DNA from: Pythium myriotylum
Taxonomy: Eukaryota; Oomycota; Peronosporomycetes; Pythiales; Pythiaceae
Direction of reading: 5' to 3'
NCBI GenBank assembly: GCA_023091665.1
Contig: JALJCQ010000011.1
Coordinates: 868,001-932,000, forward strand
Length of the DNA stretch: 64,000 nucleotides
Position 1 is the stretch's first letter, and each line of letters starts with the position of its first letter. The notes under the pieces are model-generated. The model was not told where the DNA came from. It saw only the letters and a list, made by a program, of their open reading frames with translations, and did not search any database. Made by a program: the position numbers and the translations under genes. Positions 20,110-33,731 of the stretch are shown one piece after another.

Positions 20110-20973
20110 CTACAGTCCCAGGCTGAAAATCTCTTCTTCCGTTGGCATAGGCTTTCCGGCACGCTTCTTGTCCTCATCCTTCGCTGGAATAATCTTGGTC
20201 TCGGTTTCGGCAACACCGAGTTCAGCGTTTTCCACGACATCCGAGTTGGCCTCGGCAACAGCGGAACCAGCCATCTGGGATTGGCCTGCTACTGCTTCGC
20301 CGCAATTAAGATCAATACCTTCCCCGGCAATCTTGACCGGAGCCGATGTGTCCACAGGCAGACCTTCTCCAAAACTAGCAGTCCCAGGAACGCCTGGGAC
20401 GACCACTCCCACTACACCAGCAGCGGCAAGGGAAGCGGCATCCACCTGATAGGCTGAAGCCAGCGGACCGCCTGGAACTGTGTCTCCCACCGCAGCGGTG
20501 CTGCCGACCAAGGTGATGTCTTCTGTTGATGTGCTAGGATGCACAGGAGGGTCGAGTCGGTGGCGAGCACAGAAGCGCGCAAACCATCCGGGCGACGCTT
20601 TGAAGTTGGCCATGCTCTCGTACTTTTTGGCCAAGAGCATTGCCTCTTGACGAACCGCGGTCTGCGTGAGCGGCACAACCTGGTACGCCTGGGTCTCACG
20701 CATGCGGCAGATCCACTCGTAGAGCTCCTGCTCGAACTTGGCGTTTCGCACGAAGCCGCCGCGCTTGCGCTTGTCGCGGTTGTGCTCATTGCCCATGTAG
20801 TAGCGGTCGCGGACGGCGTCCTTCATCTGCTTGAGCTTGCGGATCGCGCCTTCCGAGACGCCGTAGCGCTTGGCCAGCTCCACGTTCTTGACTTTGGTCT
20901 CTCGCGAGAGGATCTCGATGATCTCCATGCGCTCCTGGTCGTTGAGACGGCGCCCGGCGCCGCGCGCACCCAT
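20110..20973 (-). CDS. CENP-B/Tc5-type helix-turn-helix protein, probably domesticated
   Basis: The 287-residue intronless product carries a CENP-B N-terminal-like helix-turn-helix (RMEIIEILSRETKVKNVELA, then YGVSEGAIRKLKQMKD). A second HTH of the CENP-B/Tc5 DNA-binding type follows (FEQELYEWICRMRETQAYQV, then MANFKASPGWFARFCARHRL). In pogo/Tigger transposases a DDE catalytic domain would follow. Here there is instead a low-complexity tail rich in A, G, V and E with no catalytic Asp/Glu pattern. That suggests a host gene derived from a transposase DNA-binding half, perhaps a transcription or chromatin factor. No terminal inverted repeats flank it. The C-terminal tail includes a Lys-rich patch (DEDKKRAGKP). 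DNA target unknown. Confidence 0.8.
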   Translation of the reverse strand: MGARGAGRRLNDQERMEIIEILSRETKVKNVELAKRYGVSEGAIRKLKQMKDAVRDRYYMGNEHNRDKRKRGGFVRNAKFEQELYEWICRMRETQAYQVVPLTQTAVRQEAMLLAKKYESMANFKASPGWFARFCARHRLDPPVHPSTSTEDITLVGSTAAVGDTVPGGPLASAYQVDAASLAAAGVVGVVVPGVPGTASFGEGLPVDTSAPVKIAGEGIDLNCGEAVAGQSQMAGSAVAEANSDVVENAELGVAETETKIIPAKDEDKKRAGKPMPTEEEIFSLGL

Positions 20974-21201
20974 GTCGCTTCTACCTCTTCGCGGTTGTTT
21001 CCGAAAGTGAGGGGCCTTCGGTAAAGTACGAAACGAGTGGTTCCTTGGAAAGGTTACACTTGGAACGGTAAAATCCTCAGTGCGGTTACGATGTAAAATT
21101 CAAGCCGCGGTAGTTTACACTGGTACAATAAGTTCGACATGTGGCAGCTCTTAAGTTCGCAATCATCCAGCGCGCGAAAACTCGCAATCCAAACGGCCTT
21201 C
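20974..21201. promoter_or_regulatory. Divergent intergenic region, CENP-B-like / GCP3
   Basis: Short gap between two divergent starts, likely to hold both promoters. If GCP3 begins at the upstream in-frame ATG 21139 instead of 21202, the gap shrinks to 165 bp. No specific element stands out. Confidence 0.4.
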
Positions 21202-24200
21202 ATGGACCGCAGCAACCCGCCGCGCGCGCCGTCCAAGCGCCGCCCCGTCGACGCGCACGCCGGCGTTCTTGACGGAGGCGCCAGTTCGACGACCGTCGCG
21301 GGAGGAATCGTCGGGCGCGACGGCTACGCGCGCTCGAGCTCGCTGCCGCAGTCGTCCTCCGCGTCGACGGCAACGAGGCGCCCGAGCTCTGGCTCGTCGT
21401 CGCGGCCAGCGGCGGTGCCGCACAACGTCGTGATTCCTCCAGTATCATCTGCTGACCAACAGCATCGCGTCTTCCCATCGTCCTCCCAGGACCCGTTGCC
21501 TCCGCCACCGCCGCCGCCACTGGAACCTGGATTTCTCAACCAGCCACTCTCGTCCTCGCTCAACTACGCGTCCTCGCTCAATGCGGCCCCTCGAGCGTCA
21601 TCTCCAGTCGCTGCACCATCGCGCTCGACGGCATCTGCAGCGGCGGTGTCAATGTCGAGGCGGTCATCGGCAACGGCAACCTCGTCAGCTGCCCTCGCAT
21701 CTCTACGCACTCGGGGACATTTCGATCGGCTTGTGGACGATCTTATGAAGCAGTTTGTGAAAGTGCCCACACCGGTGCTGACAAGACGCGTCGTCACTCG
21801 ACTCGCCGACGCGACTTCCCCTTCTGGGTTGGCAGTTGATCCCGTACGTGCCGACCATGCTCAGTTGTCTGTCTGGTATGAAAGTAAACCGTTCCACTGC
21901 GCACAAAGGTCTCGGTGATGCGGCAGATGGCCAAGCAGATCGATGAGCGTGGTTCTTTGTATTATGCAGACCCCCACAAGGCCAAAACTCAGTTGCAGGA
22001 AAGCTACTCCCGATTCTACAAGCTCACAGGTGACGACATGAGAGGGTATGCATTCCAGATTTATTCAACTTTCTCCGATGAGAAGTCTCTCTCACATGAT
22101 ATCGTAGAAAAACGCTGAAGCTCCTCTACGGTCTCATGCATTCCGTTCCGCCCCCTCAAATCGCTGCCGTTAGTCAATCTTCGACCACTGCACTTCCAAT
22201 GGAGGTTGACGACCACGGAACTTCTCACGCAACTTCTCGGTCAACTTCAGTGAAAGGTCAAGAGCTCGTCAATCAGCTTGAGGACTCGTTCAAATTTGCC
22301 GTTGGGATTGCAACGGGAAGCGGGCGCGTTTCTCCGCGCAGAAAATCTCCGGGTTCTGGTACCAAGTTTGGCTCCCAAAGTGTAGCGACCAGTCGTCGAA
22401 GTGACACAAGGGTCGCAGCAGAGAACAATTCCGCACGCTACTCATCTTTCGACGAAGTACCAGAGGAGGTCTTACTTCGTGATGTTTTGTATGCCTTGCA
22501 AGCGATTGATTCCAAGCACATCTACTTCGACTCGGCTGCGGACCGCTTTCAGATTACGAGAAATGTCGGTGTTCCCACACGTAAGTATTTCCGAGCTAGC
22601 TGATTATTGACTCCGTGCTTTGTTTGATGTGCTCTTCGTCCTCAGCTATGCGCGAGCTTATCCAGAAGCTTTGCGAGCTGGGATGGTTTTATCGGAAGAT
22701 CAGTGAATATTTACACCATTACCGTGAGAATCTCTCATTCGGTGTTGTGAGTGGAGTCATCTCTCCGCAATCGACAGTATTGGAAATAACGTGATGTGCA
22801 CTTCTAGGTGGGCCAGAGCTTCTGCCATGCGCTCAGCCTTGAGTTATCCGACTACTTCCGATTGGTAGCCGTTCTCTCGGCCCAAGTCGACCACGATGTT
22901 GAGTCCAATCGCAGTCAGCGTGGGCATCGTGGTGTCAGCGACTTGACGTTACGGAAGCTGGTCGTGTGGGTTCAAGATCCGCTGGAAAAGCTTCGATTGA
23001 CAGCTCGTCTCATTGATAGTGTCGACGGACTTCGAGGTGGTACTCTCGCCTCTGCGATTCACTCTCATGTGCTGCATGGCGACCCAATTGTTCGCCAATA
23101 CGTACAGAATATCATGAAAGCTGTCGCTGCTCCAATATTCCGGATGATCCGCCGATGGGTTATGGAAGGTGAACTCGACGATGCTCACGTGAGGATTTCC
23201 GCCTCTATCGCCTACTTATCAATGGTAACTCAATCTTTCCCTGTTAATTATTAGCAAGAATTTTTTGTGGTGGCCGCTGCAAATGTGCCCGACGACCAAT
23301 TGTGGCGACAAAAGTATCACTTGAAGTCAGATATGCTTCCAAGCTTCATCCCAATGTACGTCATGGCTCTATCCAATTCTTCAAGAGCTATGACTGATTG
23401 TTATTGTTAGGGATTTGGCACGAAAAATTTTGGTGATCGGGAAGAACATTAACTTTATCCGTCACTGTTGTGGAATCACAGACTGGCTCATGGACTCTCG
23501 CAGTCAGAATACGAGCCTTCACGAAGTCGATGCAGCCATTGATTTCGAAGATAACGGAGTGCGTTTCACCCAAATGGCGAATCTCGAGACGATGATCGAA
23601 GAGGTCTCGGCAAGTACGAATCAGTTCCTGATACGCACTTTAACCGAGAAGTTTCACCTCCTTGACCACTGCCGGGCGCTTCGGAGATACATGCTTCTTG
23701 GACAGGTTCGAAGAACTCAGCATGGAAGTCTGCGATCGTGCAACTAACAAGATGAATGTCCACAATATGCAGGGCGACTTCATTCAGTATCTCATGGACT
23801 TGCTGCAACCTGAACTGTCCAAGGTAGCGCGAGGTGTTCATCGGCATAACCTTGTAAATGTGCTCGAGACCGCTCTTAATGCTTCCAACGCCAAGTTCGA
23901 GGTAAGAATCTCTCGAACATGTCTAACCTCACATATTGCTCTAACTAGTCACTCCAGTCTGCAGACATCCTTTCTCGACTAGATGTCGAGTTGTTGCGAC
24001 ATTCTGCTGGTGATTTGGGATGGGATATATTCTCCTTACACTACAAGGTTCCCTCCCCGATCAACACAATCATCAATGATGCCGCTATGCAACAGTACCA
24101 GATCATCTTCCTCTTTTTGTGGCAATTGAAGCGCGTGGAGCATTCACTCTCGACTTCGTGGAGCAAGGATATGCATTTAGAGCATATCATCAAGGTTAGT

Positions 24201-25072
24201 CTCAATTACAAACAGTTTCATTGTGTTGTGATAACATTCACTGTTCGTAAGCAGAAAGACCTCCCCGTATTCCGGGCAAGTATACACAAGTGCCAACAGA
24301 TGAGGTCGGAGATGATCCATTTTACGACGACCCTCCACAACTATGTCATGTTTGAGGTGAGACTCTGCCCATGCCAGTATTCCGAACTCATGCTGATTTT
24401 TCTTCCCACCAAGGTTTTGGAAACTTCTTGGCAGAAGCTAGAAACAAGCATTAAATCAGCAAAAGATCTGGACTCTCTTATAAAAAGCCACGAGGACTAT
24501 GTCCAAACCATCAAGGAGAAGGTTCGCTGCGTATTGACACGTTCAATACGTTCTTCAGCTCACGATCACTTCACGATATCACAGGGGTTCATGACTGAAG
24601 TCATGCGTGAAATACTGCTGAAACTGAAGCAAATTTTCGCCGAAATTATAACTTTTTGCCGAGCCCAAGATAGTTTATGCACGTTGGCAATGCAGAAGTT
24701 CAACGCTCTGCAGGAACATCGTCGAGCTGTTGATAACAACACTGACCGGGTACGTTTGAGTATGTTACGACTTAGAATGCTGACTGACCAGACGGGTTCT
24801 TCTAGGGCACGTGGGGAATGACACTCCAAGAAGAAGAAGAGAATTCGTCGATTTCTGCGAAGTTCAAAGCAGCGTTTATCAACATCAACAATGAGCTAAA
24901 ACGCGTCGATGATAATTTTGGTGGGCATGTGATCAGCCTTCTCGACTTGCTCCGCAAGCATTCCACCTCAAACACTCTCGCAAACTCGCATGCCTTGTCA
25001 AGTCTCCTGGTTCGATTTGACTTCAATGAGTTCTATCACCGAAAGGCCCACCCATTATCCCCAGAAGATTAG
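21202..25072 (+). CDS. TUBGCP3: Gamma-tubulin complex component 3 (Spc98 type)
   Basis: GCP3 pairs with GCP2 and gamma-tubulin to nucleate microtubules at centrosomes and basal bodies. Thirteen exons with introns of 55-67 bp join in frame to about 1,045 residues: 21202-21843, 21909-22045, 22108-22580, 22646-22746, 22808-23188, 23255-23355, 23411-23705, 23773-23901, 23958-24194, 24255-24356, 24414-24521, 24585-24749 and 24806-25072. The GRIP1 region begins after a long Ser/Pro/Ala-rich N-terminus and shows VGQSFCHALSLEL, LRKLVVWVQDP, MLLGQGDFIQYLMDLLQPEL and GDLGWDIFSLHYKV, in the order of animal GCP3. GRIP2 ends with TWGMTLQEEEENSSI and a conserved LVRFDFNEFYHRK. An in-frame ATG at 21139 is an alternative start. 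It ends 55 bp from the stop of CFAP54 on the other strand. Confidence 0.95.
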
Positions 25073-25127
25073 CTTTGGGCTCCCGCCACTCAAGATCGCA
25101 CTTCATTACTTAGCTTCGCATAGAGGT

Positions 25128-28100
25128 CTACAAGTTATCAAGTAAATCGCGGAGGAAATAGCAGAGCGCGTTATCGACTGCAGTGTTCACACCAAGATCA
25201 ATATGAAACAGATTCCCCAAGAGCTTCACTGCATCTAGAGAACAAAGCACTGGGATCTCGATCCCAAACGTATCCATGATATGGTCCCGATGCATTGAAG
25301 CCATTTCGACCTGTCTTTCGGGCGAATGCATGTGCCCGCGATGTTCGAGCTTAACATCTGATGAGGCAACTCGAAACAAATTCTGAATCTTCAGCAGGAT
25401 CACTGCAAATCGCGACGAGAACTTTGATCGGTCAATGGTCAGTGAGCCCTCATCCTCCATGTCAACTCGGAGTCGACTGAGGTCCTCAAAAATGGCAACA
25501 ACATCGCTCCTTCGCAAACCTTTGCGTTTGCTAAACACAGGTGAGGTCGCGTAGACCTCATTGCGCAGCCTGATTGCTTCGTTGCTCTCCGCCAATCCAC
25601 CGGCCTCAATCCGAGTCGTTCCCAGAGTAAAAAGAAGTGACAACATTCCTCGGCTGTTATCGCTGTCCTCAATATCGAGCCCTGGGGTGATATCGGTCGT
25701 CCATTGAGCACAGATACAGCCACCTTTGATCTCAGGTTCCCCGGTTGGTACCACAGGAGAGACTTGCAAACAACAAAGCTTGGCATACAATGAGTGATTA
25801 TGAACGAGATAGTCATGGATGATGGCAGCAATGTCTTCATATTGGCATGTACCTGCGGGCAGGTTGTGTTGTGCGCGTAGCAAGTTGGTGAAGTAGTTGA
25901 GAAGTTTTTGCGAGTCTATTGTCGAGCGCTTTGCCGCATCAGCAACAGCAACTGGGGCCGTTTTGCCTGAGCTGACTGATTGCATTGCTGATGAACGAGT
26001 ATTTGGTGTATCAACAGGTCCTGGCACACTGCTCTGCTGGAGGATAGCGTTCACAACAAAAATCGGAAGCTTGTCCATGTTGGAGATCGTACCGCTCTGA
26101 AGTTCGAGAGAGTTGAAGAGCGTGTTCTCAAATGATCCCATGGTAAGTGAACAGCGTAGATAATGAAATGCAGCTTGAAGGTGCTCAGACTCCTTGCCAT
26201 GGATGAGTTTCGCTCCGTAGAGATCTGCAAGTTCCATGAATGCGCGGCGAATCATACCCCGATCGTGACCACCAATACGGGGTTGAATAGATTCTTCAAC
26301 TCCACCAACCAGGGAGTTGACACATTCACCAAACATGTCTTCCCTGCTTTTATTGCTTTCGTTCACACCGAGCATGAGCAGCTTCTTCAGGATAACTCCT
26401 TTCTGGATCAAGAGCTTAGTCTTGATCGATGCGAGGGGTTTTATCGAGTGGTTGGCCGCTTTCAACCCGAGTTCGATTGCCAACAACGTCCAGCTCGCTC
26501 GAGTATCACGTTGAGTATACAGTTGATCGGCAAACGTCACGATAGTATCGACGATTTCCGACTTCAGGAAGACGAACGTTGGGATTAGTGGGTGGTACAG
26601 AGTTTGTGTGATGACACTATCAGTTGTATCAGTTCCTGTCCACCCGTCACGCTCAAGAAGCCCATCCAGCTCTGCTTCAGCTTCTTTCAAGTGATTCAAC
26701 ACCCCAGCTCCAGTGCAGTCTTGGTTCTCCTGTGCCCGGGATCGATTTAGAAACGCTTGAAGGCGAAGAAGATCAACAAATTCTCGGCTTTTACACGAAG
26801 AAGTTGCGACAAAAGACTCACGTAGCTCCACGAGTTGTTGCGATGCGACTTCTCGCCAACCAGATTGTACGAGTGCCTGCACGCGAAGGAGAAGCAGATG
26901 TCGGATATAATGTTCCAAACCACCGTACTCGCCAGCCTCGCTGACTGCAGCCTCGACTAGCTCAATTGCTCTCTGGTTCCTTCCCAAGTGAAGAAGACTC
27001 TTTACACTTAGGATGTTGGCACGGGCAATAACTATTGAAGATTGAAGCAGCATCTCAGGTGGGATACGATGACTTAGCGAAAGGAGGCTGTTGCCAGTCG
27101 TTGACCCAGATTTGACAACTGCCTTAAGCACTTCGCGTGATACTCCGATAGATCGCTGGCACAACTCAAGACTTGAAACGAACTGGCCTCCGGAAGCTTC
27201 AATTCGTGCTTGTAGCAAGAGAACGTGAGCCTCAGCGTTTCGCAGTGCGAGTGTCACCCAGAGAGAGTCGGTATCTGGTGTTCGATCCATATCCCCTTCG
27301 TCTCCTGAGTTGCCGGTGCGATCACGGTATGCCTGCTGATACGCCTGAGAAAAGAATTCAGAGGCGGCTGCAGCTAAACTAGTAGCAGATTGTCGAAGTG
27401 GTGCGTTTGATTCTTCGATCCCTTCTCGCTCGGAGAGTTCTACCGCTAGTCGCACTACTGACAAGAGTACCAGCTGGGCTGTGTCGGGTTTGCAAGGAAG
27501 AAGTAGCAAGTCCTCATACAATCGACGAATATCAAGGCCCACAAACCAACCGAGAGCGTTGCTATTTGATGGATCGTCAAGTCGCTTATCATCTCGAAAC
27601 TGTAGTGTCTCTGTGGGTGGGTGCGACGGAGACACTGTTGTCTTTCCAAGCAAAAGAAGTGTGAGCACTTCGAAGGCATCGTGGAATCGTCCACTCAATA
27701 TCAGCGACTCAAGTCGGAAGCGTCGAGCATTAACTACATGATCGACGTCTTTAAAACAATGAAGAGCCAGACTCTCGTATAGTGCAATCGATGGCATGGC
27801 CTCAGCTGGCTGTTGGAATTGAAGGAGAACCTGGATAGTCACTGAGAGCATCACGACCAGGAATGTGGGATTCACACGCTCAGGGTCGACCAACAGATCT
27901 CGCCCTACCCAAAGTTGCGAGAAGATTCGATGGACGCCATACAGGAAAGGCAAGGAGGGATGTGGTAAAGAGCAGTTGATAACAATTCGAGAGACTGTTG
28001 CAGCCGCCATGCGCGCGAGTTCGATCGTTGATACACCAGAAGGCGACTCCACCAAGATTAGCTTTGTCAGTGCGACACACGCGTCCAAGGAGCTCCAGAG

Positions 28101-31100
28101 TCCGTCTCCTTCGACCAACCAACCCACATGCCCTGACTCGCTCCCTTGGTCGTTCCCAGCAAGAATATCCCTCCAACATGTGGTCGCTCGGAGAGCGTTG
28201 AAGGCATTGTCGACTACTTCGTTCCATGTCTTAACTGCGCCATCTAGGTCGCCGCACTTCCACAGAAAATCGCCGAGACCTTGCAGTGCTTTTCCAGTTA
28301 TGGATCGCTGTCGTTTTTGCCGAGACAGTGCGATACAATGTAGAAAGGCTGCCTTTATCTGCACAAAGTTGACAGCGGCTTCCCCGAATCGATAGTGTTT
28401 CTCCAGCATATCGTTACACAACTTCAGAGCTTGAGAGCATTTGTTCGTAGTCCGAGAAACGATGTCTTGCATTCTCTCGAGTTCTTCAAGATCGCGTCGG
28501 CGCTGGGTCATCTCTCTCGTACGCAATTCGAGTGCTCGTTCTATTTCATCCCGCTTTGTATGAAATTCAACTTCCTCTGGTGTTAGAACTTCTTCCACAA
28601 CGAGTCGAGACTTCTTCTTCTTCTTTTTTGCTTCAGCGTCGTGAAATGCTTTAGTAAAGACTGCCAGTTCTTCTTGAGTATTAGATACAAGAGCGATCTG
28701 CTCGGCAAGATATTGCCGCTGAGCATGTGCAATAAGTGGAAGTGTCTTCTCAGAGAAACGCGAGCTGCCTCCGCTCAGCAAGTGGTACTTCTTGCCAATC
28801 TGAACGACTTGACTCCATCTCTTTGCTACGAGTAGTGCCTGGATAGTGTACTCAACGAGGCTGTCGATCCATGTGCTGTCGGGGCTAAGTAATCCCACTG
28901 GTGACAAGCAGACCGACGTCGATGTAAGGTATACGGTATAGTTATGGGTTGAAGGCAAACTCGAGTAGTCCTCCGAAGAACCACACCCTCTAACGGTCTC
29001 CCCTCGTCCGATTTCTTGTTCCTTAGTTTTTGACTGGACAAAATCGATCATTCTGAGCATCGAGTCGACGCACGTGGTCAAGTCGTCGAGGATGCCTCTC
29101 CTTGTCGGCTGACCCAAGGTCTCTGGAGATGTCCATGTGTGCCAGATGGAGTTTATAACATGCTGTAGTGCAGTCTGGAGGCCATGCCACGCGCGAGCAC
29201 GATAAAAGAGCTGGCAACTGGCAGATATGCGACCTAAAAACTTTCCAAAGAGTGCAAGTGTTGAATCCCTACTATCATCGCACCCATGATCACTCAACGC
29301 CTGGTGCTTATGCGGATCCGTGGCACTAGCACGGTTGTTCTCTACATTGTTGAATGCTGTGGATTCCTTGTTGCCACTGCCTAGAATGTCAAACGCGCAG
29401 TTGTACTGCGGTCCACGAAAGCAATCGACTTCAACGTTGGGAAGCTGACGCTTCGTTATCTTGCGAAACTATTTCATAGCAAACATGGTGAATGGGAGTA
29501 AGAGCGATCTCGCGTACAATATTCAACGCACCATAATCGTGGACTGGATAAGACAGATTTCGCCAGCCCAGGTGTAGACATACTCATCATCCGCGCCAGA
29601 TTCCGACTCGGGAACAGGGGCAGCAGCCATAATAATCTCTCTGTTGGCTTCTTGTGTTCTGGGTGTCTTTGGCATCGAACGAGAAGTGTTTGGTGGCGAT
29701 GAAGTCACAAGAGGAGTTGCTAATGCAGGATCCGGTAGCATTCCTGCTAGTCCTGCACCCTTTAGCACCCCTTTGCATTCTGAACCAATCGTCCCAGTCA
29801 CTTTCATGACTGTAATCCACTCTTCAACTACGGCATCGTCCCCCGAGTCGATGAGACCGTGACACAACTTGCAAAATGCCGCGAGGCAATTGCGATCAAC
29901 CTTCATAGAGCGTACTAGCTGTTTAAAAACATCATTCAACACGAACCTAGATTGGTATATGAGGTCGCTGAGTCGTGGTAGTGGAATAAGTTCTTCATCG
30001 CGTGCACTAGCTGGCGGTGTGGAAACGACAGGCACTGTAGCTGAAGAAGGCTTTGGTATGAGTTGAAGTGCGCTCGACTTTCCACCCAGAGATGCCTGTG
30101 GCGTTGGATGTGCTGCCGCAACTGCTGCTAGTCTTACATCGGATGCTGACTCATGCAGCACGGCACCAAAAGACGACTCGGTCAACGCAATCCAATCAAG
30201 CATATCAGCTAACTCTGTACTCATCTGTGGGATTTTCTCACCGAGGATTTTCAACTTTATGACTTGGCAGAAGATAGCTTGACGTAAATGACGATACCGT
30301 CGCGCTATACGAAGAAGTTCAAACGCGATCCGAGCAGCGATGCTATGAGTGTCCGAGTCGAATTGCTCGGGAGGAATACACAAAAGGGCCTACAGAGCAT
30401 ACCCGTGAGGATTTGTTGCGTTGATTCGTGTAGTTATAGTTACAACCAACCTGGTAATAGACGGTCAGCGCAGCGAATGTCAAAGCGCTGACATCATCCA
30501 AATGAAGTAAGGGCAGCAAAACTCGGTATCCTTTGAAAGTCAAAGATCGAACTTCTTCATGGTTGACCGCTGCACATGCTACCTCCAACCCGATCGCAAT
30601 CATTTTGCTCGCCTCAAGAACCTTAACCTGCCTCGACTTGATCGATCGACCGGTACTTACGATTTGGCCGTCTCGAGAGTGATCGCCGTCCTCGTCATGG
30701 CAGGCCACGTGAATACTTTGCACAATCAGATTGAGCAACATGGCCGGCCAGCTCGCTATGAGGGCTCGTTTAAGAGCGTGTCGATAGAAATAGTTAGCCG
30801 CCCAGCATGGTCGAATGGATTGCGTCTTTGAAACTGCTGCATTGTAGACGTGCATTGCAGCTTTCTGTGCTGACGCCGCGAGGTTGGCTTCGTGGCATGT
30901 TTGAGCGAGATACCCGTAGCAGGCAATCAGTGGTAATGGATTTACAGTATATACAGGCGTCGACGTTTCTCCGATCCCTTGGATTACCTCGCCGTGATCA
31001 TCGTATGCAGCGACAGCAAAAACATAGCTGGAATTGGGAGACAGCCCCCAAATGGCTATGGGACTTGACGGATGACGAATTTGCTCACCAGTCCCCGGGA

Positions 31101-33699
31101 AATCACAGTTACTGAGTGATACGTCTGTACCAGCTCCCGTAGGCTTTGCGAATACCATGTAATAGTCGACAATATGTCTTCTTGCTGGAGTGGGGAAAGG
31201 TTGAAACGGGACAATTTCAACTACGATGCATGTGGATGATCGCATGAGAATCACAGGTGGACGAGGCACAAGTGCTTCGATTGGCGGTACACTAGAAGGA
31301 CAAATGACGAGGTGGTTTGTGAGCTCGCGTTCATGACGCTCAGCTTGTTTGAGGAACTTAAAACATTCATCAGCAAGATTCTCTTGATCTGGCTTATCAG
31401 CTGTGCGGCGAAGACGCTGGATGCTGAGTAACGTAAGAGCGTAAGGATTCTTCTTAAATTCTTGTTGAAGTGCTCTTTCGATATTTTGGCGTGTTGTTGA
31501 CCGTCGAATGCTGTTGAGATGCGGTTGATTGTTAGCATGTAAAACTGAACAAAGTTCATCTAGAATTTCGGCTTCGTCCAGCTCGATCTTGAATAGCAGC
31601 AGGTACAAGTCGACTTGCAAACATGCGAGTTCTTGGTAAAGGCTTCCAAGCTGTGACCCAGTACCCTCGACTCCAACATGCCTTCGCGAGCAAAACGAAA
31701 GCGGGTCATTCTCATCATGACAGTCAGATTTGGCATACTGAGAACTATTGCCAAACGAAAACGATGCTCGAGATATGTCTTCTTTCGAATTTTTCCGAAG
31801 GGCGTCGAAATGCGTCGAAGATTGTAACACTCGATCTCGAAACCTGTCAATGAGCCGCAGCATGTCTCGAGCTAGTTGAATCGCTACACGACGGTTTTGT
31901 TGAAGTGTGAGAAGGATACACAGACGGACACAAACCTCGCCCAGGAACATCAGTCCATCGAAGTCAACAGTTCGAAGTGCATCGTATATCGCCCGAAGCA
32001 TCCAAACCCCATCATTTAACACGTCCGGGTCAAGAGAAACATCTTCTGGTCTCGATGCAGTATCAAGTTCATCGATAATGACTGTTGCCGCTTCTTTCCA
32101 AAGTCGATGGGCTGTCTGGATCATCACAGCTCTAATTGGGATCGCGATTTGGTGCGGGTTGACGGCAGAGAAAGCTCTTAGCGCTCTAGCGACATCCATA
32201 TATCGATTGCGCTCATTCCAGAAGGAGCGCTCGCTTGTTTCTCCCTCGTTAAAGGCCTGGTCCAAGTGGAGAAGAGCCTCATATAAATCAAGTTCATGCG
32301 CAATAGCACTGGAGTCTTTGCCACGGCTTAACCAGAATCGAACAGTTTTGATCAGAGCTTGTACATGGTTCAGCTGCCCATGACGGTACGATTCATGAAT
32401 CAGGATCAGTTGAGACGAGAGAGGTACCCGGCTGTCGATACCTCGAAGGTTGGCATCTTTGAGACCTCCTGTATCCACACAATCTAGAAGCTGTGAAGCT
32501 TGCTCCACGGCAAACGTTAGGAGTTCAGTGGCACCAGGATCTCGTTTTGGCCGTTGAAGTGACTTCTCTAGTGTCGCCATGGTGACTTGAAAACGATCGG
32601 AGGGTGATTGGACCGCTGTAATGCATTCGATAGCATTTTTTCCGAACCACTCGGATTTGCTCAGGGCGCGATGCCTTGCAACCAAAACTTCCATGATTGT
32701 CTCTGCCTGCTTCAAAGTGGCAACTACATCCGTCGGTAAAGGAGAATCTAATTCCTCTTCTTTACGAAGCTTGGCGACAACATGAAGACCGTGCTCAGCA
32801 CAAGATCGAGCCGACTGGAGATATCTAGAAGATTTCTTCGGGCGCTTCCTCGCGATTGCCTCGAAGCATTCGCAAGCGGCTGCATATATCTGCAGTCGCC
32901 ATAAAATGAACTTGGTCGTGCCAAGCATCACCGCCGAATCGAGACACAGTATGCACCACTTGAAAAAAGGGATGATCTCGCGTTCGAAACCAAGGACCTG
33001 CAATGGACGTGCGATACTGTACACTAAGACGGATCCGTTTAAAAGAACCCACGAGTGCGCTTGGGCGTCCTTTCGAACGAGTCGGAGTGCGCTTTCCATT
33101 CCTCTCTGCACATCTCTCAAGGCGTCGAGCATACTCGTCAATGAGCCCGGAAAACGCACGAAAGGGTCGGCGCGCTGTGCGAGGCGGAACTGGCACACCG
33201 CTCTCCCATACATCGCTTGCACATACGCAAGGTCCCTCGGGTGGTCGACGTCATCATCGTAGTAGCTGGAAACTTGGGAGTAGAAGAATTGCTCAGCGGC
33301 TGCAAACTCGTGGCAAGCAGCGAATTTTTCTCCAAATGCGAGCAGCAGAGCGTGCTTGGCGGAGCGCGGCACCTCTCCGGCGCGCTGCAGTCGCTGGACG
33401 ATCGAGAGTAGGCGCTGGGCGACGGCGCCGAAGTGCGCAACTGGCCTCTTCTCGTCCTGGGCGTCCCCATCCGCGCTGAAGCCCTCGCCGCCGCCATGCG
33501 CTTCCTTGGTCTGTCGCAGCACGGCGCTGAGGTCGCGCGAGAGCTGCGCCACGAGCACATCTTGACCGGCGGCGTCGGCCGCAGTCGTTGGCGCCGCCTT
33601 GCGCGCGATCGTCGAGCGTCCCATCGAGACTCTTCGACCTCGTGGCGAAGAGGCACGACGACGAGCTATGTTGGAGTTGAAGTGGCGACCATCACTCAT
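25128..33699 (-). CDS. CFAP54: CFAP54, central-apparatus C1d projection protein
   Basis: CFAP54 is a very large scaffold of the C1d projection of the motile-cilium central pair. Three exons (33699-30451, 30389-29532, 29459-25128) join across introns of 61 and 72 bp into about 2,812 residues, near the animal length of about 3,000. The N-terminal half is TPR-like alpha-alpha repeat sequence. A fibronectin-III-like domain at about residues 810-900 contains GLSPNSSYVFAVAAYDDHG and IGETSTPVYTVNPLP, closely matching CFAP54. The third exon starts ITKRQLPNVEVDCF and includes a Lys-rich run (AEAKKKKKKSRLVVEEVLT) followed by long helices. No catalytic motif is expected. Its start codon is only 32 bp from the divergent ankyrin gene, and its stop is 55 bp from GCP3. 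Confidence 0.92.
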
Positions 33700-33731
33700 G
33701 TACCGGGTGAGGAGCTCAGAAACGAACGAGC
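33700..33731. promoter_or_regulatory. 32-bp gap between divergent start codons
   Basis: Only 32 bases separate the CFAP54 ATG (minus) and the ankyrin-gene ATG (plus). Both promoters and 5' leaders must therefore overlap each other's coding region or share a single bidirectional element. No TATA-like sequence fits in it. Confidence 0.7.

Noticed and set aside
24522..24584. Reading GCP3 through this segment without an intron, since the frame stays open
   Set aside because: Removing 63 bases with good splice signals gives a gap-free match to the GCP3 family, whereas reading through inserts 21 unrelated residues.
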